From Parabacteroides hominis (lineage in GTDB: Bacteria > Bacteroidota > Bacteroidia > Bacteroidales > Tannerellaceae), in contig NZ_JACOOJ010000022.1 in assembly GCF_014287585.1 (NCBI RefSeq), positions 22,396 to 86,395 of the forward strand: a stretch of 64,000 nucleotides of DNA, given 5' to 3'. Made by a program: the position numbers and the translations under genes. Positions within the stretch are counted from its first letter, which is position 1. Every line of letters starts with the position of its first letter. Of this stretch, positions 1 through 7,112 are shown in pieces. The notes below the pieces were generated by a model. The model made no database searches and was not told where the DNA came from. It was given only the letters and a program-made list of their open reading frames with translations.

Positions 1-1217
1 TAGTACTCCGGCCTGTGGATGAACATCACTATATCCGCGTCCTGTTCTATCGCCCCGGATTCCCGAAGGTCGGATAACATCGGCATCTTGTCAGACCGTT
101 CTTCGTTCTTCCGGGATAATTGCGATAGAAGGATAACAGGTACACCCAATTCTTTAGCCATCACTTTTACCGACCGACTGCATTGACTTACCTCTTGTCC
201 TCGGTTATAGCTCTTGTTGGTGGATCGCATGTCTATCAGTTGCAGGTAATCAATCAGGATAAGACCGCATTTTCCCTTTCGTTGAAGATTCCGGGCCCGG
301 ACCTTGATCTGTTGAATACTGATATTAGGCGTATCATCTATCGAGACTGGCATGAACGAAATGTTACCGACAGCATCACAGAGCTGGGCTTCTTCTTCAG
401 GTGAGAGTTGACCGAATTTATACCGGTCTGAGTCAATAGCGCATTCCGAGAGGATCAAACGATCTGCCAACGACACATTACCCATCTCCAACGAGAAAAT
501 AGCAACAGGGGTTCTATTCAATGCCGCGCTTTTGGCGAAATGCAGGAGCAATGCCGTTTTACCCATCGCTGGACGTGCCGCCAAAATTATCAGTTGACCG
601 GGTTTCCATCCGCCAGTAGAATGATCCAGTTTGGATAAACCGGTCGTGATCCCGGTCTTTTGTCCGTTTCTGGCCTTTTCTTTACGCACTTGATAAGAGT
701 CAATACACTGTTTAGCGACAGTAGAGATATCGCTTATGTGTGAATTGTAGGCGGTATTTTCAGCGATTCCTTCGACACTCCTGATGGCATCTGCTATTGT
801 ATCGTCTATATCGACGGTCGGATCAGTCGCTTTACCTGCGATCTCCATACCTGCGACGGCCAAAGAACGAGCTAACCAGAGTTGATGCAAATACTGGGCG
901 TGTTCGACTATGTTAGCAGAAGAGGCTATATTCCCCGATAGCATGGATAGGGCGAACGGACCGCCTACTTTATCCAAATTCCCGGACTTCATAAGAGACT
1001 TGGTTACAGTAATCATGTCTGGCTTAGTGTTCTCATTATACAGACTGACAATTGAAGAGTATATCTTTTCTAAAGAGCTATCATAGAACATCTCTGATTT
1101 CAAGATACTAATAACTTCACTTATGGCATCACTTTCCACGAGCAAAGCACCAATTACGGCCTTTTCAGTTTCAGGGCTATTGGGTAACGGATTAGAGATA
1201 ATTTCTTTCTGTCTCAT
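1..1217 (-). CDS. dnaB: Replicative DNA helicase DnaB (3' end outside window)
   Basis: This is the 5' part of a DnaB-family hexameric helicase that unwinds DNA ahead of the replisome. About 405 residues are visible and the frame runs off the left edge. The start ATG is at 1217-1215 and overlaps the preceding gene by 26 bp. The N-terminal region starts MRQKEIISNPLPNSPETEKAVIG, a typical DnaB N-domain opening. The RecA-like domain has Walker A (RPAMGKTALLL, GKT at about residues 219-221). The visible end, SGAIEQDADIVMFIHRPEY, is the conserved DnaB Walker B/H4 region. It sits behind an integrase, an HTH gene and a DUF6291 gene, all on the same strand, so it is more likely the element's own helicase than the chromosomal copy. 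Whether the gene is complete beyond the edge cannot be seen. Confidence 0.93.
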   Translation of the reverse strand, partial: MRQKEIISNPLPNSPETEKAVIGALLVESDAISEVISILKSEMFYDSSLEKIYSSIVSLYNENTKPDMITVTKSLMKSGNLDKVGGPFALSMLSGNIASSANIVEHAQYLHQLWLARSLAVAGMEIAGKATDPTVDIDDTIADAIRSVEGIAENTAYNSHISDISTVAKQCIDSYQVRKEKARNGQKTGITTGLSKLDHSTGGWKPGQLIILAARPAMGKTALLLHFAKSAALNRTPVAIFSLEMGNVSLADRLILSECAIDSDRYKFGQLSPEEEAQLCDAVGNISFMPVSIDDTPNISIQQIKVRARNLQRKGKCGLILIDYLQLIDMRSTNKSYNRGQEVSQCSRSVKVMAKELGVPVILLSQLSRKNEERSDKMPMLSDLRESGAIEQDADIVMFIHRPEY

Positions 1218-1824
1218 GGGATTGATCATTTACTTGTTTATTACCTGGTAGCTCGTCATTCCAGCATTCTTGATTTAGGAATGTCTCAAAGTTCTTCCGA
1301 TATTGTTTGTCTGGTGTAGACTTAACATAGGCAGGAATGTAAGCAAAGGCTTTCTTCTGGTTGGAAACAGATAATTTAGTCCACTTCTTCTCGCTTGTCT
1401 TTTTATTACCCTTTTTTCCATACAAAGACCAAATATTCTCGAATGATAATGCAGTCGGTGAATCGGTAGATTCGCCAATATTATTATTTATATTTTTATC
1501 CTTATCCTTATTAGCTTGTACTTTGGTTGTACTTTGGTTTGTTTTTGGTTGTACTTCGGTTGTACTTTTAGAGAAACGATTATTTTTATTTCCCTTAGGT
1601 GCTCCTCCTTTACAACCGTTGCGCCACCTTTGAATATTTGCGTCAAGAATGGGACGAATCAATTTAAACAAAGCTTTAGGGAAACCTGTTAATTCAGGTT
1701 CTTTAAGATCGAGGCTATAATCAGATATTGCCTCGTACATGATAAGTTTATCTGCATCTGATAAATCATCCATGCTCTCTTTAAACGACCTATAAAATAT
1801 AAATGTATCCCTTGAGTTATCCAT
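1192..1824 (-). CDS. DUF6291-type phage replication/primosome protein
   Basis: This is a 210-residue protein. The N-terminal ~75 residues (FIFYRSFKESMDDLSDADKL ... KALFKLIRPILDAN) match the DUF6291 pattern common in Bacteroidetes prophages. A low-complexity Ser/Thr/Lys/Asn linker follows (about 80-115). The C-terminal block (ENIWSLYGKKGNKKTSEKKW) resembles C-terminal segments of phage replication proteins that bring in the helicase. It overlaps dnaB by 26 bp downstream and the 71-aa gene by 8 bp upstream, so the genes are probably translationally coupled. The likely role, helicase loading or origin recognition for the integrated element, is inferred from domain type and position. No catalytic motif is visible. 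Confidence 0.75.
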   Translation of the reverse strand: MDNSRDTFIFYRSFKESMDDLSDADKLIMYEAISDYSLDLKEPELTGFPKALFKLIRPILDANIQRWRNGCKGGAPKGNKNNRFSKSTTEVQPKTNQSTTKVQANKDKDKNINNNIGESTDSPTALSFENIWSLYGKKGNKKTSEKKWTKLSVSNQKKAFAYIPAYVKSTPDKQYRKNFETFLNQECWNDELPGNKQVNDQSHETERNYL

Positions 1825-2032
1825 TGCCTAATCTCCTTATCTTTAATTCCTCAATTAGTCCTTTATGCACTTCGCGTATTAATGATGCTGGTACACCGAT
1901 AGGGCTTTCTTTTTCTCGTATATCTGGCTCTTTAGTCCGTTCAATTCGGGCAAAAATCTCCCTGTCTGGCAATAACTTGATACTGCTATTGCCATGGATT
2001 GACTGAGTGAATTTGATATTGATATATTCCAT
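1817..2032 (-). CDS. Small hypothetical protein in element replication operon
   Basis: This encodes a 71-residue, charged, soluble protein with no recognised domain. The end, ASLIREVHKGLIEELKIRRL, is predicted to be helical. It is accepted as real because it fits an overlapping gene series exactly: its start lies 1 bp after the upstream HTH gene ends and its stop overlaps the next start by 8 bp. An antisense ORF across the same bases (1803-2006) lacks such context. Function is unknown; a small phage accessory or regulatory protein is plausible. Confidence 0.6.
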   Translation of the reverse strand: MEYINIKFTQSIHGNSSIKLLPDREIFARIERTKEPDIREKESPIGVPASLIREVHKGLIEELKIRRLGNG

Positions 2033-2033
2033 A

Positions 2034-2327
2034 TTAACCCCTCCGATATTTAAAGACTACCTGTTTCTTTACCGCTTCATCAATAGCATCGGCTTCATAG
2101 AGTATTCTACTACCGACACGTTTGGCAACTATAAGCCCATCTTTAGTGAGCCTTGCCAATGTAGGCAAAGTCACATGAAGTAAATCCGCTGTTTCTTTCC
2201 GACTGTAGAACCGAGGTTCTCTCTTAGCCGTTGCAGATAACACCCTTTCAGATACTCTATCTACAATCACGTCTATAAATGGAGCAAAGAAGCTCATTAC
2301 AACTGCTTGCTGGTCTAAGTTATTCAT
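2034..2327 (-). CDS. Helix-turn-helix DNA-binding protein (excisionase-like)
   Basis: This is a 97-residue protein. Its C-terminal half is a MerR/excisionase-type winged HTH (HTH_17): FYSRKETADLLHVTLPTLARLTKDGLI, then the wing RVGSRILYEADAIDEAV. The N-terminal ~35 residues form a hydrophobic helix specific to this subgroup. In Bacteroidetes mobile elements such a gene lies next to the integrase and acts as a recombination directionality factor or as the regulator of the early operon. Here it is the first gene of the int-proximal replication operon. The perfect palindrome at 2485-2502 upstream is a candidate binding site. The family call is firm; the excision role is inferred. Confidence 0.78.
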   Translation of the reverse strand: MNNLDQQAVVMSFFAPFIDVIVDRVSERVLSATAKREPRFYSRKETADLLHVTLPTLARLTKDGLIVAKRVGSRILYEADAIDEAVKKQVVFKYRRG

Positions 2328-2484
2328 ATTCGTACTCTTTATAATTAGTTAGTAGTCTTACATGACTTTGCCGACGGTATGTAATTGACCACCTTCTTTA
2401 TGTCCAGAGCGGCTTCTCTGAAAAAGAATATGCAAATAAAATAACAGAAACCCGGAACAACGAAAATATTTATCGCTGATACAT

Positions 2485-2502
2485 GACAATAGAGCTATTG
2501 TC
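2485..2502. promoter_or_regulatory. Palindromic operator-like site upstream of HTH gene
   Basis: GACAATAG and CTATTGTC form a perfect 8-bp inverted repeat around a 2-bp centre. It lies in the 261-bp interval between the integrase stop and the HTH start. Its size and symmetry fit a dimer operator, possibly for the HTH protein. No regulator can be assigned from sequence alone. Confidence 0.45.
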
Positions 2503-2524
2503 GTAAAATAGAATAAAAAAGCAC

Positions 2525-2564
2525 ATAAAAAAAGTTGATAACCTTTTGCAGAATTACCAACTTT
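2525..2564 (-). terminator. Rho-independent terminator of the integrase gene
   Basis: Arms AAAGTTGATAA (2531-2541) and TTACCAACTTT (2554-2564) pair with one mismatch around a 12-nt loop. On the minus strand the stem is followed by a run of T. It starts 25 bp past the integrase stop, where an int terminator would be expected. Confidence 0.65.
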
Positions 2565-2588
2565 GATTATAATAAAGAAAAAACGAAC

Positions 2589-3914
2589 TTATTTAGCGAC
2601 TCTTAATTTCGTGAAGTAATTTTCTTTTGCAGCAATCATACTCTTTTCTGATTCATCCAACTTAAGATATGTTTTTAACTGCTGTTCGCTACTATGTCCA
2701 GTAATAGCCATAATAGAACTAAGGGATGCACCAGCCTTTTGCATATTGGTCGCAAGGCTTCTACGGCAGGTGTGAGTTTTCAGTAAGTCACAGAACCGTT
2801 TCTTTGCGGTGTATTCCATCGCTCCCCGTTGTTCTTCCAGTTCTACTATCTCCGTCCAACCTAAAGCCTCGCCAATCTCTTTAATATGGTCGTTTATCTT
2901 TTGATCGTAAACTTTTGGTAGTTCACCGTTATATTTATTGAGAATAGCATCAACTCGATAATCCAAAGGAATATACACTATATTCCCGGTCTTCTCCTGT
3001 TTCAACTTAATATAACGGTTCCCGTCAGTGAGGGTAACGATCATCTTTGCATTGATACGCTTATAGTCACTGACACGCTGCCCGGTCAGGCAGCCAACAA
3101 CAAACACATCTTTTACTTTTTCCCATGCCGGACAATTAGATAAATCATATTCATAAAGTTCTTGTATCCGTTCTTCTGTCAGGTAGACATTATCAACATC
3201 TTTGTAGATGACATCAAACCCAGATCGTACGTTGCTGGCATCCATTAGCTTTAATTGCTCGGCTGCATAACAGATCGTTTTGCAAATCTTTACCATTCTG
3301 GCAATAGTATTAGGGGAATATTCTTTGTCGGTCAAGAATAATCGAAAATCATTGTAGAACTCAATTGTTAAATCTGCAAAATCAACAACTCTTAACCTTG
3401 CTTCCTGATATGCTTTGAATTGTGAGTGAAAGCCCTTATAACTTTTTACTGTTCCGGGTGATACGTTAGTAGTACCGCCTTTTTTCTTGCGCTTCCCTGT
3501 TTCGCACTCATGGATGAATTGAACAATGAAGTCATTGAAGTTTGTAGCTTGCTCTTCTTCCAATGCTTTTGCCTCAGCTTCTGCACGTTCCTTTTCTGCT
3601 GCGATCTGTTCTGCATACACTATTTTATGAATACGCTCTTTAGCCATGTCAGAAGTAATAGCTACACCATTCTTTATAAGAGCATCAACCATAGCTGAAA
3701 TAGCATCAAGTTTGATAAAGAGGTCTTTGCCTTTACCATTCCTGAAAGCTGTTAATGCTTTTGCACCAGTCAAAGACTTATTCCATTCCCTGATATCAAC
3801 TTCTACCCCTGTAGACACCCGAATGTTTATCTTTGGCACTCTGTTTTGTATGCGAGCGTATAAGGTTGCATATCCTTCGCTTTTATCAGTTCTTAGAATG
3901 AATGTAGCCGGCAT
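2589..3914 (-). CDS. Tyrosine recombinase / integrase of the integrated element
   Basis: This is a 441-residue site-specific integrase. The order is an arm-binding N-terminal domain (about 1-110, FILRTDKSEGYATLYARIQN), a SAM-like core-binding domain (about 125-235, FNDFIVQFIHECETG ... RLRVVDFADLTIEFYNDFR) and the catalytic domain. The catalytic set looks intact: the first Arg in GCLTGQRVSDYKR, the His-x-x-Arg box in KTHTCRRSLATNM, His in ITGHSSEQ and the Tyr in QLKTYLKL. The Lys-rich insert near 115-150 is typical of Bacteroidetes ICE and phage integrases. It is transcribed toward the element interior. The 11-bp repeats lying just outside its start (3931-4151) are candidate arm-type sites. 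Target and att sequences were not resolved. Confidence 0.93.
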   Translation of the reverse strand: MPATFILRTDKSEGYATLYARIQNRVPKINIRVSTGVEVDIREWNKSLTGAKALTAFRNGKGKDLFIKLDAISAMVDALIKNGVAITSDMAKERIHKIVYAEQIAAEKERAEAEAKALEEEQATNFNDFIVQFIHECETGKRKKKGGTTNVSPGTVKSYKGFHSQFKAYQEARLRVVDFADLTIEFYNDFRLFLTDKEYSPNTIARMVKICKTICYAAEQLKLMDASNVRSGFDVIYKDVDNVYLTEERIQELYEYDLSNCPAWEKVKDVFVVGCLTGQRVSDYKRINAKMIVTLTDGNRYIKLKQEKTGNIVYIPLDYRVDAILNKYNGELPKVYDQKINDHIKEIGEALGWTEIVELEEQRGAMEYTAKKRFCDLLKTHTCRRSLATNMQKAGASLSSIMAITGHSSEQQLKTYLKLDESEKSMIAAKENYFTKLRVAK

Positions 3915-3930
3915 ATCTTTGTCATTAAAA

Positions 3931-4151
3931 TTGGTACTACAAATATAGAGGTTCTTTTTAATTTGGTACTACATTGGTACTACAATCTTTTATCTTATTT
4001 TATTTCTCTTTCTTTTGCAAATAAAACAATATGCTAATTTCCAAACATATACACATTTATTCTTTTATTAATAAAATAAGCAAAATCAAGAAAAAGAGGT
4101 TCGCCAGGAACCTCGATAAAAACAAAAATGGTACTACATTGGTACTACAAT
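3931..4151. repeat. Iterated TTGGTACTACA words next to the integrase
   Basis: The 11-mer TTGGTACTACA occurs singly at 3931-3941, as a head-to-tail pair at 3963-3984, and as another pair at 4128-4149 whose first copy starts AT instead of TT. An 11-bp tandem period puts copies on the same helix face, as expected for cooperative protein binding. The position just outside int fits integrase arm-type sites or the end of the element. The 23-bp identity between the two pairs (3964-3986 and 4129-4151) could also mark a duplicated att core. A small hairpin (GAGGTTC/GAACCTC, 4096-4114) lies between the pairs. Confidence 0.6.
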
Positions 4152-4155
4152 TAAA

Positions 4156-4197
4156 AAATAGACTCTATTACTTCGTTGGTGATAGAGTCTATTTTTT
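4156..4197. terminator. Stem-loop with T-run past the element end
   Basis: AATAGACTCTAT and ATAGAGTCTATT are perfect inverted 12-mers around a 13-nt loop and run into TTTTTT. The structure reads as a terminator on the plus strand. No plus-strand gene of any size precedes it, so it may serve a small transcript across the repeat area or be part of the element boundary. Confidence 0.5.
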
Positions 4198-4699
4198 GTC
4201 TCTCTCTCTTCATAATATTATCATATAAATAAAGTTGGCGCTCCCATTCTCACGAACAAAAGCACCTGCAATCTTAACTTTTATATTATGGATTATTCTA
4301 TATGATTATTATCTGTATTATAATATGTTATGTATCCAAATTGATCAACCTCAATGTTTATCTCTAAAATAAAGGCATAGGTTACGGGGTTACGGTTACA
4401 GTGATATCATACACATTATAAATCAATGAATTAAGCGTATTTTTACCGTAACCTCAACATTTGCTCCCGGCATTCCATCAAAGGACAGATTCAAAGACCA
4501 TGCTGGGTATGGCTGGTGCTACTTAAAGCCTATTTAAACGCACATAACAGATGCCTTACTTAAGGTGATAACCTCTAATATCGATCTGCTTATGTCCTCA
4601 GAAGAAGTGCACCCAAAAAGTGACTCTTTATCCCTCACCTGTCCCGCATTGCGGTAAGGATATTAAGATTAAAGTAGAATGAGTAAAATATATTAGAAG
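4198..4699. other. Non-coding interval between integrase end and toxin-antitoxin pair
   Basis: No convincing gene is seen. The stretch contains iterated GGTTACGG words (4380-4395) with an inverted partner CCGTAACC (4446-4453), a possible binding site or hairpin. Frames on both strands are short and lack family resemblance. The junction between the integrated element and the chromosome probably lies here or in the repeats just before it. Confidence 0.4.
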
Positions 4700-4731
4700 T
4701 TTGCTTTTTGCGCATAAATATATTACTTTTA
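4700..4731 (+). promoter_or_regulatory. Bacteroidetes-type promoter of the toxin-antitoxin pair
   Basis: A -33 TTTG (4700-4703) and a -7 TACTTTTA (4724-4731, consensus TAnnTTTG with the last base changed) are 20 bp apart, the usual spacing. The antitoxin ATG at 4746 follows closely, giving a short leader. Confidence 0.5.
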
Positions 4732-4745
4732 CAATACAATATAAT

Positions 4746-4988
4746 ATGAAAGCTGTAGTAAGAAAACAAACTTCTTTTCGTTTGCGTGAGGACTTGTTGC
4801 AAATCTTACAGGAACAAGCCAAGAAAGCAAACAGGAGCCTGAATAATTTTGTAGAGAGTACTTTGATGGACGTAATGTATACCGAACCGAATACGGAAAC
4901 GATTGCAGCCATAAGGGAAGCACGCACGACTAAGAATAAAGAAACGTTCGACAGTGTGGATAGCTTGATGGAGGAATTAATGAAGTGA
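4746..4988 (+). CDS. Antitoxin, ribbon-helix-helix type, of YafQ-like pair
   Basis: This is an 80-residue protein starting at MKAVVRKQTSFRLREDLL. An in-frame ATG 45 bp upstream would place the promoter -7 element inside the gene, so the later start is preferred. The N-terminal half (SFRLREDLLQILQEQAKKAN, then RSLNNFVESTL) is a ribbon-helix-helix DNA-binding and dimerisation fold. The C-terminal half (EAR...KNKETFDSVDSLMEEL) is the usual flexible toxin-wrapping tail. The stop overlaps the toxin GTG start by 4 bp. It probably represses its own promoter and neutralises the partner RNase. The partner is frameshifted, so the antitoxin may now be a solitary regulator. Confidence 0.8.
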   Translation: MKAVVRKQTSFRLREDLLQILQEQAKKANRSLNNFVESTLMDVMYTEPNTETIAAIREARTTKNKETFDSVDSLMEELMK

Positions 4989-5264
4989 AAAAGAAATTAC
5001 ACCCAACAAGCCAGTTTAAGAAAGATTTCAAACGTATTCAGAAATTCCCCCAAAAAATTGCAACTTTTGAATATATCGCAAATCTACTCATAAACGACCA
5101 GCCGATTCCACAAGAATACAAACCTCGCATGTTGAAAGGTGAGTATAAAGGTTGTATGGAATGCCATGATAGAAGGGGATTTTCTTCTTATATGGATTGA
5201 TGGGGATATAATTGATTTACTTAGAATTGGGAGCCACTCCGAATTATTCGGTAAGAAAAGATAG
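4985..5264 (+). pseudogene. Frameshifted YafQ/RelE-family mRNA interferase toxin
   Basis: The frame opens at GTG 4985 with KKKLHPTSQFKKDFKRIQKF, a YafQ-type start. It stops early at 5198-5200 after 71 residues because of an extra base near 5168. Skipping that base restores IEGDFLLIWIDGDIIDLLRL and GSHSELFGKKR with a stop at 5262-5264, giving 92 residues, the normal YafQ length. The shortened product keeps the ECH histidine but loses the Asp of the EGD segment and the His of GSH. These align with D67 and H87, important for E. coli YafQ RNA cleavage. The toxin is therefore probably inactive unless ribosomal slippage or a sequencing error is involved. Confidence 0.82.
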
Positions 5265-5287
5265 ATTATCAACGATAGCGAAGCTAT

Positions 5288-5377
5288 GATATTGCTGGCA
5301 CATCTGCGGAATATTTAGGCAAATACTCCCTTTTATGCACCTTCAACAATGGAGAAAAGAGATTTCTAAAAAGGGTG
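5288..5377 (+). pseudogene. DUF2442-like gene remnant
   Basis: One frame reads AEYLGKYSLLCTFNNGEKRF at about 5306-5368. This resembles the first strands of DUF2442 proteins, small partners often found beside RelE- and DUF4160-type toxin genes. No start codon lies near, and the expected acidic C-terminal half is missing. It looks like a scrap of a second toxin-antitoxin-type gene. The match is short and made from memory of the family pattern. Confidence 0.33.
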
Positions 5378-5393
5378 ACGTTTTTATATATAG

Positions 5394-6098
5394 TTACAAT
5401 GTGTTTTTTAGAATACGTGCAAACACTTCTTCCCGAAAGTTACGGGCTACGGGAATAGTTTGCTTTCCAACTACGATCTGATTGCCATCTATCATATCAA
5501 TCTTTTCCAAGTTAATCAGATACGATTTATGAACTTGTAGAAAGACGGCTTTAGGTAGAGCTTCTGCCATACGCTTCATGGTGGAACGCACCAGTAATTT
5601 GGCACTTTCCGTATAGATGCAAACATAATTCTCCAAACCTTCTACAACGAGAATATCCTTAAAGAACACTTTATGCATCTGCCGGTCCGAGCGGACAAAG
5701 ATATAATCAGTCGCTTCCTCCTGCCGCTCTTCTTGTTGCAGAAGACCATGTACTTTGTTTACTGCTTTCAAGAAACGTTCGAACGAGATTGGTTTCAGCA
5801 GATAATCCGCAACATCAAGTTCATAACCTCTCAACGCATACTGCTCGTAAGCAGACGTGATAATGACATGAGGCGGATTAGCGAGAGACGACAACAGTTC
5901 AAGTCCTGAAAGGTAAGGCATTTCAATATCCAGAAACAGTAAGTCCGGTCGCTCGGTCTGCAAAAGAGTATTCAGTTGCATAGCATCTTCACACACTGCC
6001 GTCAAGGTCAGGAAATCCACCTTTTCTACATAGCTTTTCAACCCTTTGCGTGCCATGGGTTCATCATCGGTTATCACACATTTTATTTGCATAGACAT
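5394..6098 (-). CDS. LytTR-family response regulator
   Basis: This is a 234-residue two-component response regulator. The receiver domain (about 5-120) has the acidic pair (ITDDEP), the phosphoacceptor Asp in LFLDIEMPYLSGL (about residue 57), Thr/Ser in VIITSAYEQYAL and Lys in DYLLKPISFERF. The LytTR DNA-binding domain follows (about 135-232): DYIFVRSDRQMHKVFFKDIL, then VHKSYLINLEKID. Its start overlaps the end of the kinase gene by 35 bp, so the two are co-transcribed and coupled. LytTR regulators of this layout usually control an adjacent operon; the outer-membrane barrel upstream in the same transcript is the obvious candidate. Confidence 0.93.
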   Translation of the reverse strand: MSMQIKCVITDDEPMARKGLKSYVEKVDFLTLTAVCEDAMQLNTLLQTERPDLLFLDIEMPYLSGLELLSSLANPPHVIITSAYEQYALRGYELDVADYLLKPISFERFLKAVNKVHGLLQQEERQEEATDYIFVRSDRQMHKVFFKDILVVEGLENYVCIYTESAKLLVRSTMKRMAEALPKAVFLQVHKSYLINLEKIDMIDGNQIVVGKQTIPVARNFREEVFARILKNTL

Positions 6099-7107
6099 CT
6101 ATCTTTATCACAAGTTCTACTTTAAACAAAGTTTTCTCTTTCTTTATACCCAACGTATGGCAGTCGGGATAAAGCAACTCCAATCTACGTTGCAGATTCT
6201 CTATACCGATACCCTGCTTCTCTTTAAGAGGTAGCGGCGCGGATATGGAGTTCTCAATATAAAAATGCAACCACCCATCCTTCAGCCGCATATCCAATGC
6301 AATGTGATACTCTCCTCCCACATATTTGAATGCATTTTCCACTAATGGAACAAACAGCAAAGGATATATTTCCTGCTCTTGCAATGCCTCGTCAAAATGA
6401 GCCTGCAACTTCAAACGTTCGGTGCTGCGGAGTTTCCACAAGCTGATGTACTTTCTCAAATACTCTATTTCCGCACGCATCGTCACCTTATCCCCCTCAT
6501 TATACAACTGATAGCGGAGTAAATCAGATAATATCTCCAATGTCCGGCGAGGAACTTCATTCTTCTCGTCAATCTGGAAATAAACGGTATTCAGCGCATT
6601 AAACAAGAAATGAGGATGGTATTGCGCTTTCAGAAATTTCAATTCCGTCTGTAATTGGTCATTCTTTATCTTTTCCAATTGCAGGCGCTGGACTTCATTT
6701 TCTTTCTGTATCATTCGATTGCGCATAAAGGTATAATAAAAGCCTCCGAGCAGAATGCTCACGACAACCGGAATGGGAACATCATATAAGTCAAGCTTGA
6801 GTCCCATCAGTAAACGAATAATCCACATCGCCAGGAGACACCAGAACGGAGTAGCCAGAAAGACAGCCCCATACTCTTTCCACCATGCCAGTCTCTTCCT
6901 GCGACAGAAACGAAGCCAGCACTTCATAGAAAAAAGTATCGGATAGGACATGGCGAACACCACCAGCATATCCTTCAACATAAAGTCCCACTCATTTCCC
7001 TCCCAGTAATATTCGCGCTTCGGAATGTCATTCGCCACACGGATACACAAAAAAAGAACCACGGCAAACGATGCCGGCATTAACCATCTGTTCCACTGTT
7101 TGTTCAT
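6064..7107 (-). CDS. LytS/YehU-type sensor histidine kinase
   Basis: This is a 347-residue membrane kinase. Four hydrophobic helices occupy about residues 8-130. A short coiled segment (MIQKENEVQRLQLEKIKNDQ) leads to the His_kinase domain with phosphoacceptor His in KAQYHPHFLFNALNTVYF. The ATPase region carries the N-box in PLLFVPLVENAFKYV and the G-box GIGIENLQRRLELLYP. There is no large periplasmic sensor domain, so the signal is probably membrane-borne or supplied by a partner. It lies 5 bp after the outer-membrane barrel gene and overlaps the response regulator gene, forming a three-gene operon. Length and motif order are typical for the family. Confidence 0.92.
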   Translation of the reverse strand: MNKQWNRWLMPASFAVVLFLCIRVANDIPKREYYWEGNEWDFMLKDMLVVFAMSYPILFSMKCWLRFCRRKRLAWWKEYGAVFLATPFWCLLAMWIIRLLMGLKLDLYDVPIPVVVSILLGGFYYTFMRNRMIQKENEVQRLQLEKIKNDQLQTELKFLKAQYHPHFLFNALNTVYFQIDEKNEVPRRTLEILSDLLRYQLYNEGDKVTMRAEIEYLRKYISLWKLRSTERLKLQAHFDEALQEQEIYPLLFVPLVENAFKYVGGEYHIALDMRLKDGWLHFYIENSISAPLPLKEKQGIGIENLQRRLELLYPDCHTLGIKKEKTLFKVELVIKIDVYANKMCDNR

Positions 7108-7112
7108 AGCAA

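Noticed and set aside
183..404. 73-codon plus-strand ORF within dnaB
   Set aside because: Antisense to conserved DnaB motifs.
4628..4927. 99-codon minus-strand ORF across the antitoxin
   Set aside because: Antisense to a well-supported ribbon-helix-helix antitoxin and without family features.
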